The notes below the pieces were generated by a model, which was given only the letters and a program-made list of their open reading frames with translations, was not told the DNA's origin and ran no database searches. Both the position numbers and the translations under genes were made by a program. From a virus, in IMG/VR virus record IMGVR_UViG_3300034279_001754, positions 62,001 to 126,000 of that record: DNA of 64,000 bases. One strand, 5' to 3'. Shown here one piece after another: positions 6,241 through 15,023 of the stretch (positions are counted from its first letter, which is position 1; each line of letters begins with the position of its first letter).

Positions 6241-7314
6241 TCACTTCAGAGTATACCACCCTTCTCCCCAGAGATTATCCAAATCTGTGAATACCTTGTC
6301 GTACCTCCTGCCGCAAGCTTCAAGGCTGTAACGGCTGCGAGCAATTTCTGCTATTTTCTGGCGGTCCATGTCCCCAGCATTGTGGCAAGCATCAACCCAA
6401 TCTTGTAACGTATGGCAACGGAACCCGGTAGTTCCCTCAATGACGGTTTCTGTAAAGGCCCCGTAATCTACCCCGATAAGGGGGGTTCCACAAAGCATCC
6501 CTTCGACGCCAGACCCACCAAAAGGCTCAGTAAATGTCGTGGGCATAAGGCAAGCTCGGGCATTTCGTAGGAAGTCATTTCGTTCTTTACCTTTTAAGGG
6601 ACCAACATATCGAATATTAGGGTGTTGCCAGGGGGTGGGGTCACCCTGACCAGCCAGGAAAATCGGGTATGGCACATGGTCTGCAAGTGCTTTGATTGTG
6701 TCTAAGCCCTTGAGGGGAGTTATCCTGCCTAGGAACGCCAAGTATTCTCCGGTCTCAAATGATGGTTGCCAATCATCGATGTCGAAGTAATTGGGAATCA
6801 CCCACTCGTAATTGTGGCCGTTCCGATTCTCTTTCCCTTGGTGATAATGCATCCATGCGTATGACTCATAGATTTTTTTTGTCCCGGGCATTGTGGTCGG
6901 ATACCCAATTCCCGTCTCAACGTGTGTGTTTTTAGGAAATTCACCCAACAGCCTAGAATGGGCATGGCCGAATGGGTGGCAAATTATGTCACGGGTTTGA
7001 ACCCGTTCGTGTAATGCTGGAATCAGTCGAGATTCAAAAAGCTGGTGCCCCTCGGTGCCGACTGTAGCATCGTCCCCATGGAAACTGGTACCGGGGCGGT
7101 TGCCGTATAACCGGTCAAATTCTGGTTCCGTAAGCATAGTAACATGCTCGGATGCGTTGGCTTCGGAACCTTCATTTGCGTATTCAATTACGGTGTAACC
7201 TTGAGCCATCATCATCTTTGCAAAGCGTAATGCCTTGCCAGTGAATGCACAATGGCTATATTGTTGGGTGGGTTGAGTGTGGAAAATTCCGATGAGGTGC
7301 AGGGTTGGTTTCAT
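6241..7314 (-). CDS. GT4-like glycosyltransferase (GT-B fold)
   Basis: 357 residues. The C-terminal half is a GT-B Rossmann domain: EYLAFLGRITPLKGLDTI (nucleotide-sugar binding start), IFLAGQGD, then TTFTEPFGGSGVEGMLCGTPLIG, which carries the E-x7-E pair of GT4 retaining enzymes, and GTTGFRC near the end. The N-terminal GIFHTQPTQQYSHCAFTGKALRFAKMM is the acceptor domain. Substrate unknown: phage DNA, virion proteins or host surface polysaccharide. It sits beside the fibre genes, which favours virion or surface glycosylation (inference). Confidence 0.8.
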   Translation of the reverse strand: MKPTLHLIGIFHTQPTQQYSHCAFTGKALRFAKMMMAQGYTVIEYANEGSEANASEHVTMLTEPEFDRLYGNRPGTSFHGDDATVGTEGHQLFESRLIPALHERVQTRDIICHPFGHAHSRLLGEFPKNTHVETGIGYPTTMPGTKKIYESYAWMHYHQGKENRNGHNYEWVIPNYFDIDDWQPSFETGEYLAFLGRITPLKGLDTIKALADHVPYPIFLAGQGDPTPWQHPNIRYVGPLKGKERNDFLRNARACLMPTTFTEPFGGSGVEGMLCGTPLIGVDYGAFTETVIEGTTGFRCHTLQDWVDACHNAGDMDRQKIAEIARSRYSLEACGRRYDKVFTDLDNLWGEGWYTLK

Positions 7315-7422
7315 TTTGTGGTTATTGGAAATTTTATAGTAAGGTACTTAAAGTTAGTTGGTGCTACGGGCCAGATAGAATATCGAAGTGTGGCATGGCA
7401 GAGGCAGAAGGGGCCCAGGGTG

Positions 7423-8373
7423 CTACACCGTGGGAGCGTTAACCTTGTACGGGTGGTCTGCGGCTAGGATGCTTTGTAAATTCCAACCCGCCACCGGACC
7501 GGCCAAATAACCCTCTACCAGTTGAACGGTAGCAAGGCTGGTGCCAGGGGGAAGAATAACAATCTCATATATTTCGCCAGTAAGTGGAACTGCGTTGTTG
7601 CCAAGCGCCCCGAGTTGCATCTGGAATGAAGCATTCCCGGTAGCAGCGGCAAATGTATCTATGTTATTCTGGATTGAGACGCCATTGATTCTGATTATTG
7701 ACCTGTTTGCAGCTATTGCGCTGCCAGGGTTACCGATATGCGAAATTATGACAGGCGTATTGCCTGGGTGTACGTTGTCTGCTGTCTGATTTAATGCCGC
7801 GTTCGTACCCGACACCCCTCTTGATATTAGGGCAATCGCTCTGTCGTTCCTGGGGAGACTAGCTCTATCATCGTAGATTAGGTAGAAACCAGTGTTGGCG
7901 GACACGCCAGCATTTGTTCCCAGTAAACCGTAAACTGCATTAGGGTTACTGCTGTTTCCGGCTTTCCATACGGCTACGATAGTTGCGCCTGCGCCAGCTG
8001 CAGTATGCAGAAAATTCCACGTTGCTGCCGAACTGGCGGAGGTAAGCCACTGTGAGCCGTTAAATGTTAGCGAAGCCTTACCATTCAACGCATTTGGCGT
8101 AATGGTAGGCTGAGTTCCGCTAGTTGCTTGGTCAAAATTGCGCCCATTCCCTTTTCTGTCCCGCAGCTGAGAAACCCCTGTTGCGATCGTAGTCGTAGCC
8201 GTATCGTACGGCGCCCCCCACCACTCGGTGGCAGTTTGGGTTGGGGTCCATGGAGTTGTCCCCACCCTCCGCCTAGGAACAATAATCACCGGTTGCACCT
8301 CACGATTCGGTAGCCCAGCGGCAGGGGTGATCCATGGCGGGGGGAAACGCAATCCATCATTCCTCGATTCCAT
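7423..8373 (-). CDS. Tail-fibre protein with LamG/ConA-like domain
   Basis: 316 residues from ATG 8373 (overlapping the upstream stop). A Pro/Arg-rich start is followed by a concanavalin-like jelly roll: TEWWGAPYDTATTTIATGVSQLRDRKGNGRNFDQATSGTQPTITPNALNGKASLTFNGSQWL, the usual start of LamG-type sugar-binding folds (WxD...DKSGNGxxxxQ...P...GxxxLxFxG). The domain ends GEIYEIVILP, also typical. Likely the receptor-binding tip of a fibre. The stretch 7315-7422 downstream holds no gene or clear signal. Confidence 0.65.
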   Translation of the reverse strand: MESRNDGLRFPPPWITPAAGLPNREVQPVIIVPRRRVGTTPWTPTQTATEWWGAPYDTATTTIATGVSQLRDRKGNGRNFDQATSGTQPTITPNALNGKASLTFNGSQWLTSASSAATWNFLHTAAGAGATIVAVWKAGNSSNPNAVYGLLGTNAGVSANTGFYLIYDDRASLPRNDRAIALISRGVSGTNAALNQTADNVHPGNTPVIISHIGNPGSAIAANRSIIRINGVSIQNNIDTFAAATGNASFQMQLGALGNNAVPLTGEIYEIVILPPGTSLATVQLVEGYLAGPVAGWNLQSILAADHPYKVNAPTV

Positions 8374-9022
8374 TAACCCAACCCGCGAGTTGCTGCCCGT
8401 TGGCGTCGGTTGTGGCCATTTGGCTAACCACAAAGTCAATAGGGCCGGCATTCCCGGCGGCTTCGATCTCGCTGTACAACTGGGCTAACCTGGCGTCGTT
8501 GTGGAACGATGCTTGTAGCAGCGCTTCGTGTCTTGCGATTAGATTTGTGAACTGCGGCAAACGGTTATTTGCTGCCACCTGCTTCTCCGCGTATTGCAAC
8601 TTCTCGGTGTAACCGTTCTCCTGGGGCCATAACATCGCGTTGTAGCGGTCAGCATAGCCTTTGGCTAGTATTTTCAGCTCAGCTATTGTGCGACGCTTAA
8701 TGTTTTCGGAACGTACATAGGTTCCTTTGGGATGACCATCGGGAGCCCCACCAGGTTTCATAACCAGGTTCCACCCCGAAGTCGTATCGTCAACATGGAA
8801 TAGTTCTGGGTCAAATGGGACAGGTGTGAATGGCACTAGCTCGTAGTAGTCAGCAGGTTGATCATGGGGGCGGCCATATTGAAATGGCCATCTACTGCCA
8901 GCGGGGTTGCGAACTTGACCGTCAGTGACGGCCACAAAAAGCTTAATACTTTGGCCTTCTTGAGGGCCATCCTCGTAATACTCAATGCCAGTGATGGGAT
9001 TAGTGGTGATAGCTGAGGTCAT
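8357..9022 (-). CDS. Hypothetical fibre-region protein
   Basis: 221 residues. N-terminal half is beta-rich (MTSAITTNPITGIEYYEDGPQEG...), the C-terminal half helical (AELKILAKGYADRYNAMLWPQENGYTEKLQYAEKQVAANNRLP), the arrangement seen in phage tail-fibre assembly chaperone-like proteins. It lies between two fibre genes with 2-17 nt junctions, supporting a fibre-assembly role. No specific family recognised. Confidence 0.5.
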   Translation of the reverse strand: MTSAITTNPITGIEYYEDGPQEGQSIKLFVAVTDGQVRNPAGSRWPFQYGRPHDQPADYYELVPFTPVPFDPELFHVDDTTSGWNLVMKPGGAPDGHPKGTYVRSENIKRRTIAELKILAKGYADRYNAMLWPQENGYTEKLQYAEKQVAANNRLPQFTNLIARHEALLQASFHNDARLAQLYSEIEAAGNAGPIDFVVSQMATTDANGQQLAGWVNGIEE

Positions 9023-9024
9023 GA

Positions 9025-11814
9025 TTAGGAATAACGAACAATAACTGTAAAAATGTGACCAGAAGAGCCAGTGCCGACTGCGTTAAGGTTGACCCCGAGA
9101 GTGTCCCCGGTTGTAAGGGTCAAGGGGGCGATTAAAGTAGATGTGACATTAGTGAAGTAACCAGTTACGGTACTTACTGCTGCTAGAGAAGCGTCAGCAC
9201 TTAAGAGGTTTGACCTTGTGCCGCTGCGACGGGCGTAGAGCATTGCCTGACTTGTACTGCTGCCAGTGGAAACTGGAGAGCATTCCCAGTAAGCTGCTAT
9301 AACCGTACACGCCCGGAGAACTGTTGTTTCAACGTAGTTTGCCCCCGGTATTGCGGTTTCACCCCTATTGGAAACAACAAGCTTAATAATGTCTGAGGGG
9401 ACAAAAGTGCCACTCTCGATGGATAGCCCCCCGGACAAGGTTGCTCCAGCAGCAACGCCGCCATTATTGTAAATAACTTGGCCCGTGGTACCAGCAACTG
9501 GGCCTGTTGCCCCCGTGGTACCAGCGGCGCCTGTGGCGCCTGTGGCTCCAGATATGCCTATGGGACCTGTTGCCCCGGAAACCCCGATGACGCCAGTGGC
9601 CCCAGTAGCACCGATTGGGCCTGACACCCCAGTTACACCCTGGGGCCCAGTTGCTCCGGTGGTTCCGACCCCAGTGGCACCGATAACACCAGTTGCCCCT
9701 GTCACCCCGATAGGGCCAGTTGCTCCCGTAGATCCTTGAGCACCGTTCACTAGTGCAAGGAATAATGAATGGTTATTGCTGAAATTGGTTGTCCCTGTCC
9801 CGGAAGAATTCAGCAGGGATACAGGATATTGCCAGTAACTATTGGGGGTGCCAGGATTTATGTTGGACGGTGTGCCGTTAATCAACCAAGTTTGGTAATT
9901 CGAACTATCGTTTCTATCTTGTATAGTAAATTTTTCAGTCTGTGTTAAATTCGATAAGAAAATATCGATGTCTGTGTTGTCGTCCGTTAAATGACTAATG
10001 TTTAATGCGGTTGAGCTGATTTGTGTGGCATTGTTCCAGATTAAGCTTCCCTGGCCGGGATTTCCCGTAGTGGCCGTAGTTTTGGCGCTGTACAGGAATA
10101 GACTAGAAGAATACCCTTGGGGACCAGTGGCCCCTGTGCTACCCGATAAACCAGTGGCCCCCGTGGTTCCAACCCCGGTAGCTCCAGTTGCCCCTGAAAC
10201 TCCAACAACGCCAGTTGCCCCAGTGATTCCTATCGGTCCCTGTATCCCTGTGGCACCAACGGGACCGGTTCCACCAGAAGCCCCAGTCGCCCCGATGACG
10301 CCAGAAGCCCCTGTACTTCCTATTGCCCCTGCTACACCTGTAGCACCAGTTGCCCCGAAACCTGTTGCCCCGGTTGCTCCTGTAGCCCCGGTCGCACCCG
10401 TTGTGCCAACAACGCCAGTTGCCCCGGTTGCCCCGAAACCTGATGCTCCCGTTGCCCCGGTTGCCCCATCTGCACCGGTAGCCCCGGTTGCTCCTGACGC
10501 TCCAAAACCTGACGCCCCGGTTGCTCCTGACGCTCCAGTCGCACCTATCGCTCCGGTAGCTCCGGAAACTCCAATTCCGGTAGGTCCAGTTGCCCCCGTT
10601 GTGCCAACAACGCCAGTTGCTCCTGACGCTCCAGTTGCTCCTGACGCCCCGAAACCAGACGCTCCAGTCGCACCTATAGCACCTGTTGCTCCTGACGCTC
10701 CAATAGGCCCAGTGCCCCCGGTTGTGCCTGCTGGCCCAGTGGCCCCGGACACTCCAGTAACACCAGTGGCTCCGGTAGCCCCAGACGCCCCGAATCCTGA
10801 CGCACCAGTTGCACCTGTAACTCCTGTTGCCCCTGACGCTCCAGTAGCTCCAGAAGTTCCAACTCCGGTGGGTCCGGTTGCCCCCGTTGTTCCAATGACA
10901 CCGGTAGCGCCTATCACACCGGTAGCGCCCGTTGCTCCTGACGCCCCGAAACCTGATGCCCCGGTAGCACCGGTTGCTCCAGAAGCCCCGGTAGCACCGG
11001 TTACTCCAAAACCAGTCGCACCATCCGCACCGGTAGCCCCGGTAGCACCTGATGCCCCAGTTGCCCCGGTTGCCCCAAAACCTGATGCCCCGGTTGCTCC
11101 AGTCGCACCATCCGCACCGGTCGCACCGGTCGCTCCCGACGCTCCAAAACCAGTCGCACCAGTTATACCAATCGGCCCAGTTGCTCCTGACGCTCCGGTA
11201 GCTCCCGACGCTCCAAAACCAGTTGCCCCAGTGTCACCAATCGGCCCAGTCGCCCCAGACGCTCCGGTAGCTCCTGACGCCCCAAAACCAGTTGCCCCGG
11301 TCTCCCCGGCAGCCCCGGCTAGTCCAGTTGCCCCAGTGTCCCCAATTGGGCCCGAAGCCCCAGTCGGACCGGCTACCCCAGTAGGCCCAGTGTCCCCACG
11401 GAAGCTAGACACCCATTGGCCACCTGCCAGGCCAACATACCAAACTGAAAGATACGACGACAAGGTATCAAACCATAGGGCGCCGTTTACAGGATTCGGG
11501 GGGGGGGATGCCGATACGGAAGCACACGGGGTGCATCCACTAGGGGACGAAGTAACCTCCTTCCACTGCCCAGGGGTTCCAGGTTCTAGGACCCATATAT
11601 AAAGAAATTCGCTTAATGTGTTAAACCAGAAAGACCCTTGGAGAATTGGGGGAGATGGTTGAGAAGCAGATACGTAGATCGGGACTGTAGTCGGTTCAGG
11701 CTCAGATAAGTTAATCCACTGCCTTCCGTTCCAACGGTAGTCAGATCCTTGCCATGTGAAAGTTTCCCCTGGCGTTGGATTTGGTGGAAAATTTGGTGGA
11801 AAATTATTGGTCAT
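9025..11814 (-). CDS. Collagen-like tail-fibre protein
   Basis: 929 residues. A short anchor-like start ([21 protein letters not shown]) is followed by two WxxxLSxxLxxW-like repeats, then a long Gly-X-Y collagen region ([13 protein letters not shown] type) from about residue 135 to 550. A non-collagen insert of about 120 residues follows ([20 protein letters not shown]... to LALVNG), then a second shorter Gly-X-Y block and a beta-rich C-terminal cap resembling BclA/C1q-like trimerisation domains. Predicts a long trimeric fibre. The DNA is a patchwork of near-identical 9- and 18-bp units and therefore prone to length change. Confidence 0.8.
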   Translation of the reverse strand: MTNNFPPNFPPNPTPGETFTWQGSDYRWNGRQWINLSEPEPTTVPIYVSASQPSPPILQGSFWFNTLSEFLYIWVLEPGTPGQWKEVTSSPSGCTPCASVSASPPPNPVNGALWFDTLSSYLSVWYVGLAGGQWVSSFRGDTGPTGVAGPTGASGPIGDTGATGLAGAAGETGATGFGASGATGASGATGPIGDTGATGFGASGATGASGATGPIGITGATGFGASGATGATGADGATGATGASGFGATGATGASGATGATGADGATGFGVTGATGASGATGATGASGFGASGATGATGVIGATGVIGTTGATGPTGVGTSGATGASGATGVTGATGASGFGASGATGATGVTGVSGATGPAGTTGGTGPIGASGATGAIGATGASGFGASGATGASGATGVVGTTGATGPTGIGVSGATGAIGATGASGATGASGFGASGATGATGADGATGATGASGFGATGATGVVGTTGATGATGATGATGFGATGATGVAGAIGSTGASGVIGATGASGGTGPVGATGIQGPIGITGATGVVGVSGATGATGVGTTGATGLSGSTGATGPQGYSSSLFLYSAKTTATTGNPGQGSLIWNNATQISSTALNISHLTDDNTDIDIFLSNLTQTEKFTIQDRNDSSNYQTWLINGTPSNINPGTPNSYWQYPVSLLNSSGTGTTNFSNNHSLFLALVNGAQGSTGATGPIGVTGATGVIGATGVGTTGATGPQGVTGVSGPIGATGATGVIGVSGATGPIGISGATGATGAAGTTGATGPVAGTTGQVIYNNGGVAAGATLSGGLSIESGTFVPSDIIKLVVSNRGETAIPGANYVETTVLRACTVIAAYWECSPVSTGSSTSQAMLYARRSGTRSNLLSADASLAAVSTVTGYFTNVTSTLIAPLTLTTGDTLGVNLNAVGTGSSGHIFTVIVRYS

Positions 11815-11815
11815 T

Positions 11816-12046
11816 TTAGACTTCAGGGGGTAGTGACCGGGGGTTCAAAGTACCACCACTCGGTTGTATTTTCTGTATTAAAACACCAAGGTCATGATAC
11901 ACGTCAAAGATATCAACCATTTTGTAAGCTCGGACAACATCAACAATGCCATCTTTTCGAATAACCGTGTGACAATCCGAAGTTAATTGCCCAGGGATAA
12001 TGTCATAGAGCTTAACATCTTCAGCAACGACTTTCACCTTTGACAT
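11816..12046 (-). CDS. Small hypothetical protein (76 aa) of fibre cluster
   Basis: 76 residues beginning [33 protein letters not shown], ending [12 protein letters not shown]. Immediately precedes the collagen-like fibre gene (1-nt gap) and is preceded by a GGGTAAAA box, so it is the head gene of that late unit. Not recognised. Confidence 0.6.
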   Translation of the reverse strand: MSKVKVVAEDVKLYDIIPGQLTSDCHTVIRKDGIVDVVRAYKMVDIFDVYHDLGVLIQKIQPSGGTLNPRSLPPEV

Positions 12047-12073
12047 TTGATTCGGGGTTAAACCTTTGGTTAG

Positions 12074-12081
12074 TTTTACCC
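12074..12081 (-). promoter_or_regulatory. GGGTAAAA box
   Basis: Octamer 27 nt before ATG 12046 on the minus strand. Confidence 0.45.
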
Positions 12082-12095
12082 TACCCCACCATGAC

Positions 12096-12197
12096 TCACA
12101 AAAGAAGCAGCGTCAGCAATGGTACAATCATTGTCAAAAACGCAATTAAAAAGCCCCCCACATCATTAGCAAGGGGCCACAGACTATCAGGTTCCAT
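12096..12197 (-). CDS. 33-residue single-TM peptide
   Basis: Starts at ATG 12197, overlapping the end of the short collagen-like gene by 11 nt, and encodes MEPDSLWPLANDVGGFLIAF... then a run of Leu/Val/Thr to the stop: one hydrophobic helix with an acidic N-terminus. Too short for routine ORF calling. The overlap and clean membrane profile support it; possible roles are a holin-like or photosystem-associated peptide, neither demonstrated. Confidence 0.5.
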   Translation of the reverse strand: MEPDSLWPLANDVGGFLIAFLTMIVPLLTLLLL

Positions 12198-12891
12198 TTT
12201 TTGTACCTAGCAACCAAACTTTAAACCCTGTTCCAGCATTTGTACTTCCTATTTGATTTATAAATACAGTAATTTCAGCATCCACTAGGAGGATAGTGGT
12301 GGATAATACTGCGCTGTCCCCTCCAACTTCACTACCAGCCGCAATTACGGGGAGAACGGAAAAAATCGTTGTGCCCCCAGATTTAATGTCAGCAATTAAG
12401 CTACTTCCTGTAGGTGCTGTATTGGTGCTTATTTTGACCCCCGTCAGATTCATCGAATAAGGCATCCTAAGGGTGAACTTTAAGCCCTCCGTTAGACTTG
12501 TCGTCTCATCTGAGCAAGCGAAGCCAATATCCCCGCTAAAGTTGCCTTGCAAGCCAGTGGCTCCGGTCGCACCTGTTACCCCGAAACCTGACGCCCCGGT
12601 TGTCCCTATCGCCCCGGTAGCGCCCGTAGGACCCGAAACCCCCGCTACCCCCGTTGCTCCAATTATGCCGGGCCCCCCTGTCTTTTCAACGAAGTCTATA
12701 TCTAAAATTCCGTTCCAAAACCAGTACTCCGTAAGTTGCCCTAAAATGTACACTCCCGCAGTTAAACCCTGGTAGCGAATAATGGGCTCAATGACCGATA
12801 ACGCTTCGGCCGTGCTGTCGTAAGGCCCATAGCGTTCGTCAGTTGCCTTAGGAGCTTGAACAATTAGGTTATCATTTAGATTGATTGCCAT
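12187..12891 (-). CDS. Short collagen-like fibre protein
   Basis: 234 residues. N-terminal region AINLNDNLIVQAPKATDERYGPYDSTAEALSVIEPIIRYQGLTAGV is the usual phage base-attachment module (parameters-of-experiment style: RYxGLTVGI). A 16-triplet Gly-X-Y segment (GATGVAGVSGPTGATG...) is followed by a beta-sandwich head of about 110 residues. Likely a short trimeric fibre or appendage paralogous in design to the large collagen protein. Confidence 0.65.
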   Translation of the reverse strand: MAINLNDNLIVQAPKATDERYGPYDSTAEALSVIEPIIRYQGLTAGVYILGQLTEYWFWNGILDIDFVEKTGGPGIIGATGVAGVSGPTGATGAIGTTGASGFGVTGATGATGLQGNFSGDIGFACSDETTSLTEGLKFTLRMPYSMNLTGVKISTNTAPTGSSLIADIKSGGTTIFSVLPVIAAGSEVGGDSAVLSTTILLVDAEITVFINQIGSTNAGTGFKVWLLGTKNGT

Positions 12892-12912
12892 TCTGGTATC
12901 TAATCAAGGGTT

Positions 12913-13053
12913 CTAGTTACTTAATCGAGTCGAGCTTTTGCTTTTACGCGACTTGGTGAGCTTTTCACCGAATATTGAAAATACATTACAATAAATTCTA
13001 CCCGCTTTGCCGGTTTGAGCTAGGTAAGGGCCCGTTGGCAAGGGATCTAACAC
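12913..13053 (-). CDS. Possible small basic protein (46 aa, GTG start)
   Basis: An open frame in the gap between two fibre genes, from GTG 13053: LDPLPTGPYLAQTGKAGRIYCNVF then FGEKLTKSRKSKSSTR. The composition looks coding, with a Lys/Ser/Arg tail, but there is no ATG; the frame closes just upstream at a TAA. Start and reality uncertain. No other gene is seen in 12892-13072. Confidence 0.35.
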   Translation of the reverse strand: MLDPLPTGPYLAQTGKAGRIYCNVFSIFGEKLTKSRKSKSSTRLSN

Positions 13054-13072
13054 ATGGGCACAAGACGTACCC

Positions 13073-13708
13073 TCATATTCGCTGAAACTCCATGTTTACG
13101 GTGTAAAACCCCTTTTCTAAGAGAAATGAGCTTTCCTCTGGCGCGTAGTACGGTTCGCTACCAAGGTCGATGAGCATACTGGGCACTGCACCTTGCTGTG
13201 TGGCGGCTGTTGTATTCAACTTAAAGCCGCTGGCAATAACGGATACGTTTGCAGTTGGAACTATTACTGGGGAAAGTTCATTCCAAGTGGCAGCCACAAC
13301 ATAGTCAACATTCGCATCAAGCTCTGGGCCGTTGGTAATGTCGAACCAACAATAATACGGCGCTACGGTTGGGGTAGCATCTGCAATGCAAGTAGTTGAG
13401 GCTAGAAAATCTTGCTGCCAAATAAGTGGGAGCCCAGGATCAGTAAAGTCCCATATTCCCACTGAATGATCCAAGGTAGACGGTTGGTTGATTCGAGGCA
13501 TTGCGGTAGGGTCAGCCTGCGTCGGCTTGTATATCCCAATACGAGTAAGTTGTCGGTTAAAATCTGTAGTGAAATGATACCCTAGAATATAAGGGCCATC
13601 AGCCACTTCACGTTCGCTTACGTTTACGACAGGGGCCGTAGTGAACCCGAACGCCACATCTATAGTGGGTGATGGGGTTGTCCAATACGGATTCAGTATG
13701 AAGGGCAT
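13073..13708 (-). CDS. DUF4082-like fibre domain protein
   Basis: 211 residues from ATG 13708, which lies 1 nt after the upstream gene's TAA; the longer frame to 13852 runs inside that gene. PYILGYHFTTDFNRQLTRIGIYKP ... LDHSVGIWDFTDPGLPLIWQQDF has the DUF4082 pattern (xLGxxFT...hxLG...SHxVGIWDxxGxLL), a beta-sandwich often attached to surface proteins, and DANVDYVVAATW completes it. A sugar-binding or fibre-head role is likely. Confidence 0.65.
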   Translation of the reverse strand: MPFILNPYWTTPSPTIDVAFGFTTAPVVNVSEREVADGPYILGYHFTTDFNRQLTRIGIYKPTQADPTAMPRINQPSTLDHSVGIWDFTDPGLPLIWQQDFLASTTCIADATPTVAPYYCWFDITNGPELDANVDYVVAATWNELSPVIVPTANVSVIASGFKLNTTAATQQGAVPSMLIDLGSEPYYAPEESSFLLEKGFYTVNMEFQRI

Positions 13709-13709
13709 A

Positions 13710-14837
13710 TTAAGAGTTGAGTAGTTGTATAGTGCCGCTTGTATTCGTGGCGTAGTCACTGATGTAAATCTTGTAGTTAATGCCGGACCAATACCCATCC
13801 GGGGAATTAACAGCTTGGGTAACTGGTGGCAGGATAAAATTTCCGAAGCCAATTAGCCCTTGGTTTAAGGGGGTATTAAACCACTTTGTCTTTGTGGTAT
13901 CTGCCGCAGGATGAGCGAACCAAATATATTCTGCTGAAGCGTCAAATGTAGCACCAATCGTCCCGCTTGCCGAAGCAAGGACTTTCGTAGTCGTGCCCGC
14001 TTCGATACTGGTTGCGATTGACTCTGCGGATGGTGCTGCCGAGGATTTACCCCAGAAGTAAGGGTAGATGCCGTTAATGGACACCGAACTCGAAGTTAAA
14101 GAGCCTGCGGTCTGGGGGGCATTGGGGGAAAGTAATGCGGGAGGGCGAGCATCGGTGGACCCTTTATTAGTTATCTTTGCTAGGCCCGATGCGAAACCGC
14201 CAGTACCATCCCAAGTTGTTGCCCCTGTCGTCACGGTTAGGTTATTGGTATAACTGTGTGGGTACGAAAAGTTTGGGTTGTTCGGGTTAGTATAGCCGAA
14301 TTGGTCCGGTACATTCGCGTGGGGGGAACCCGATGGACTAGATACGCTGCTTATCGTAGAGCCATCTTTCCTAAGGGTTAAAGTTCCGAAGGCTCCTGCG
14401 TCGTTTTTGATTCCAGTGACTGTTAGTACCTGAGAAAGTGTAGACCCGATCTCTTTGATTCCGGATTGAGAAAAGGAAAGGGAAATTGTGGGGATTGTAT
14501 ATGTTGGTTGCAAAGTGGGGAACAAAATCGCATCTAAAACCTGGACAAGGTTTCTCGTTTTCCACACAGATGCGGGCTGAGCGATTGCACCCCCGACAGG
14601 GACACTTTGTTCCGTATCGGGGACTAAGGTGTTATATCGTGTTGATAGATTTTGACCGGTTAAGGTAAGGCCAACATTGGGGTCGATGGTCACCAGAGTT
14701 TCATCACCGCCGCCTTGGGGAACAATTTCCCATGTCAAAGCTGCAGCGTTCCACTTGTATTGATTAACGCCGGGGACGGGGATTTCCGGGAATAATTGCC
14801 CATTGGTGGGGCTATCTGGGAAGACGATCACCGTCAT
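13710..14837 (-). CDS. Fibre protein with PNxPxxGxxxxxYxWN anchor
   Basis: 375 residues. N-terminal FPDSPTNGQLFPEIPVPGVNQYKWNAAALTWEIV resembles the anchor module of the collagen fibre ([20 protein letters not shown]). The rest is Ser/Thr/Gly-rich beta structure (EIGSTLSQVLTVTGIKNDAGAFGTLTLRKDGS). Preceded by a GGGTAAAA box at 28 nt, so it starts a late unit. Structural role inferred from composition and position. Confidence 0.6.
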   Translation of the reverse strand: MTVIVFPDSPTNGQLFPEIPVPGVNQYKWNAAALTWEIVPQGGGDETLVTIDPNVGLTLTGQNLSTRYNTLVPDTEQSVPVGGAIAQPASVWKTRNLVQVLDAILFPTLQPTYTIPTISLSFSQSGIKEIGSTLSQVLTVTGIKNDAGAFGTLTLRKDGSTISSVSSPSGSPHANVPDQFGYTNPNNPNFSYPHSYTNNLTVTTGATTWDGTGGFASGLAKITNKGSTDARPPALLSPNAPQTAGSLTSSSVSINGIYPYFWGKSSAAPSAESIATSIEAGTTTKVLASASGTIGATFDASAEYIWFAHPAADTTKTKWFNTPLNQGLIGFGNFILPPVTQAVNSPDGYWSGINYKIYISDYATNTSGTIQLLNS

Positions 14838-14865
14838 TGCGAACTAGATGGGGGGCACTGTCTAG

Positions 14866-14873
14866 TTTTACCC
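14866..14873 (-). promoter_or_regulatory. GGGTAAAA box
   Basis: Octamer 28 nt before ATG 14837 on the minus strand. Confidence 0.45.
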
Positions 14874-14891
14874 GCGTTCCGGTAAGTTGGG

Positions 14892-15016
14892 TTAAAACTT
14901 GGGGGATAGATGCCGGGTGTAAAAGTTCAGTTGTTGTTGGGCTGCTATGGCGAAATCCTTGGGACTTAGCCCATTTGAGCAGGGGGTGCCCCTGTCATTG
15001 ACCCTTGAAACGCCAT
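14892..15016 (-). pseudogene. Frameshifted small ORF
   Basis: From ATG 15016 the frame reads MAFQGSMTGAPPAQMG and stops at TAA 14968-14966. Shifting by -1 at ATGGGC continues as LSPKDFAIAAQQQLNFYTRH...KF to TAA 14894-14892. Both halves look coding and join smoothly, giving about 41 residues. Either a recent single-base frameshift, a sequencing error, or recoding. It is not a classical X-XXY-YYZ slip site. Confidence 0.4.
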
Positions 15017-15023
15017 ACCCCTA

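Noticed and set aside
9998-11602. 534-residue open frame on the plus strand rich in VAPVAP
   Set aside because: It is the antisense of the Gly-X-Y collagen region: GGN-GCN-ACN codons read backwards give Pro/Val/Ala with no stops. No start signal or domain.
12140-12185. Possible intrinsic terminator GCCCC...GGGGGC TTTTT on the minus strand
   Set aside because: The sequence is inside the 33-residue membrane peptide frame (codes GGFL) and the stem is only 5 bp with a long loop.
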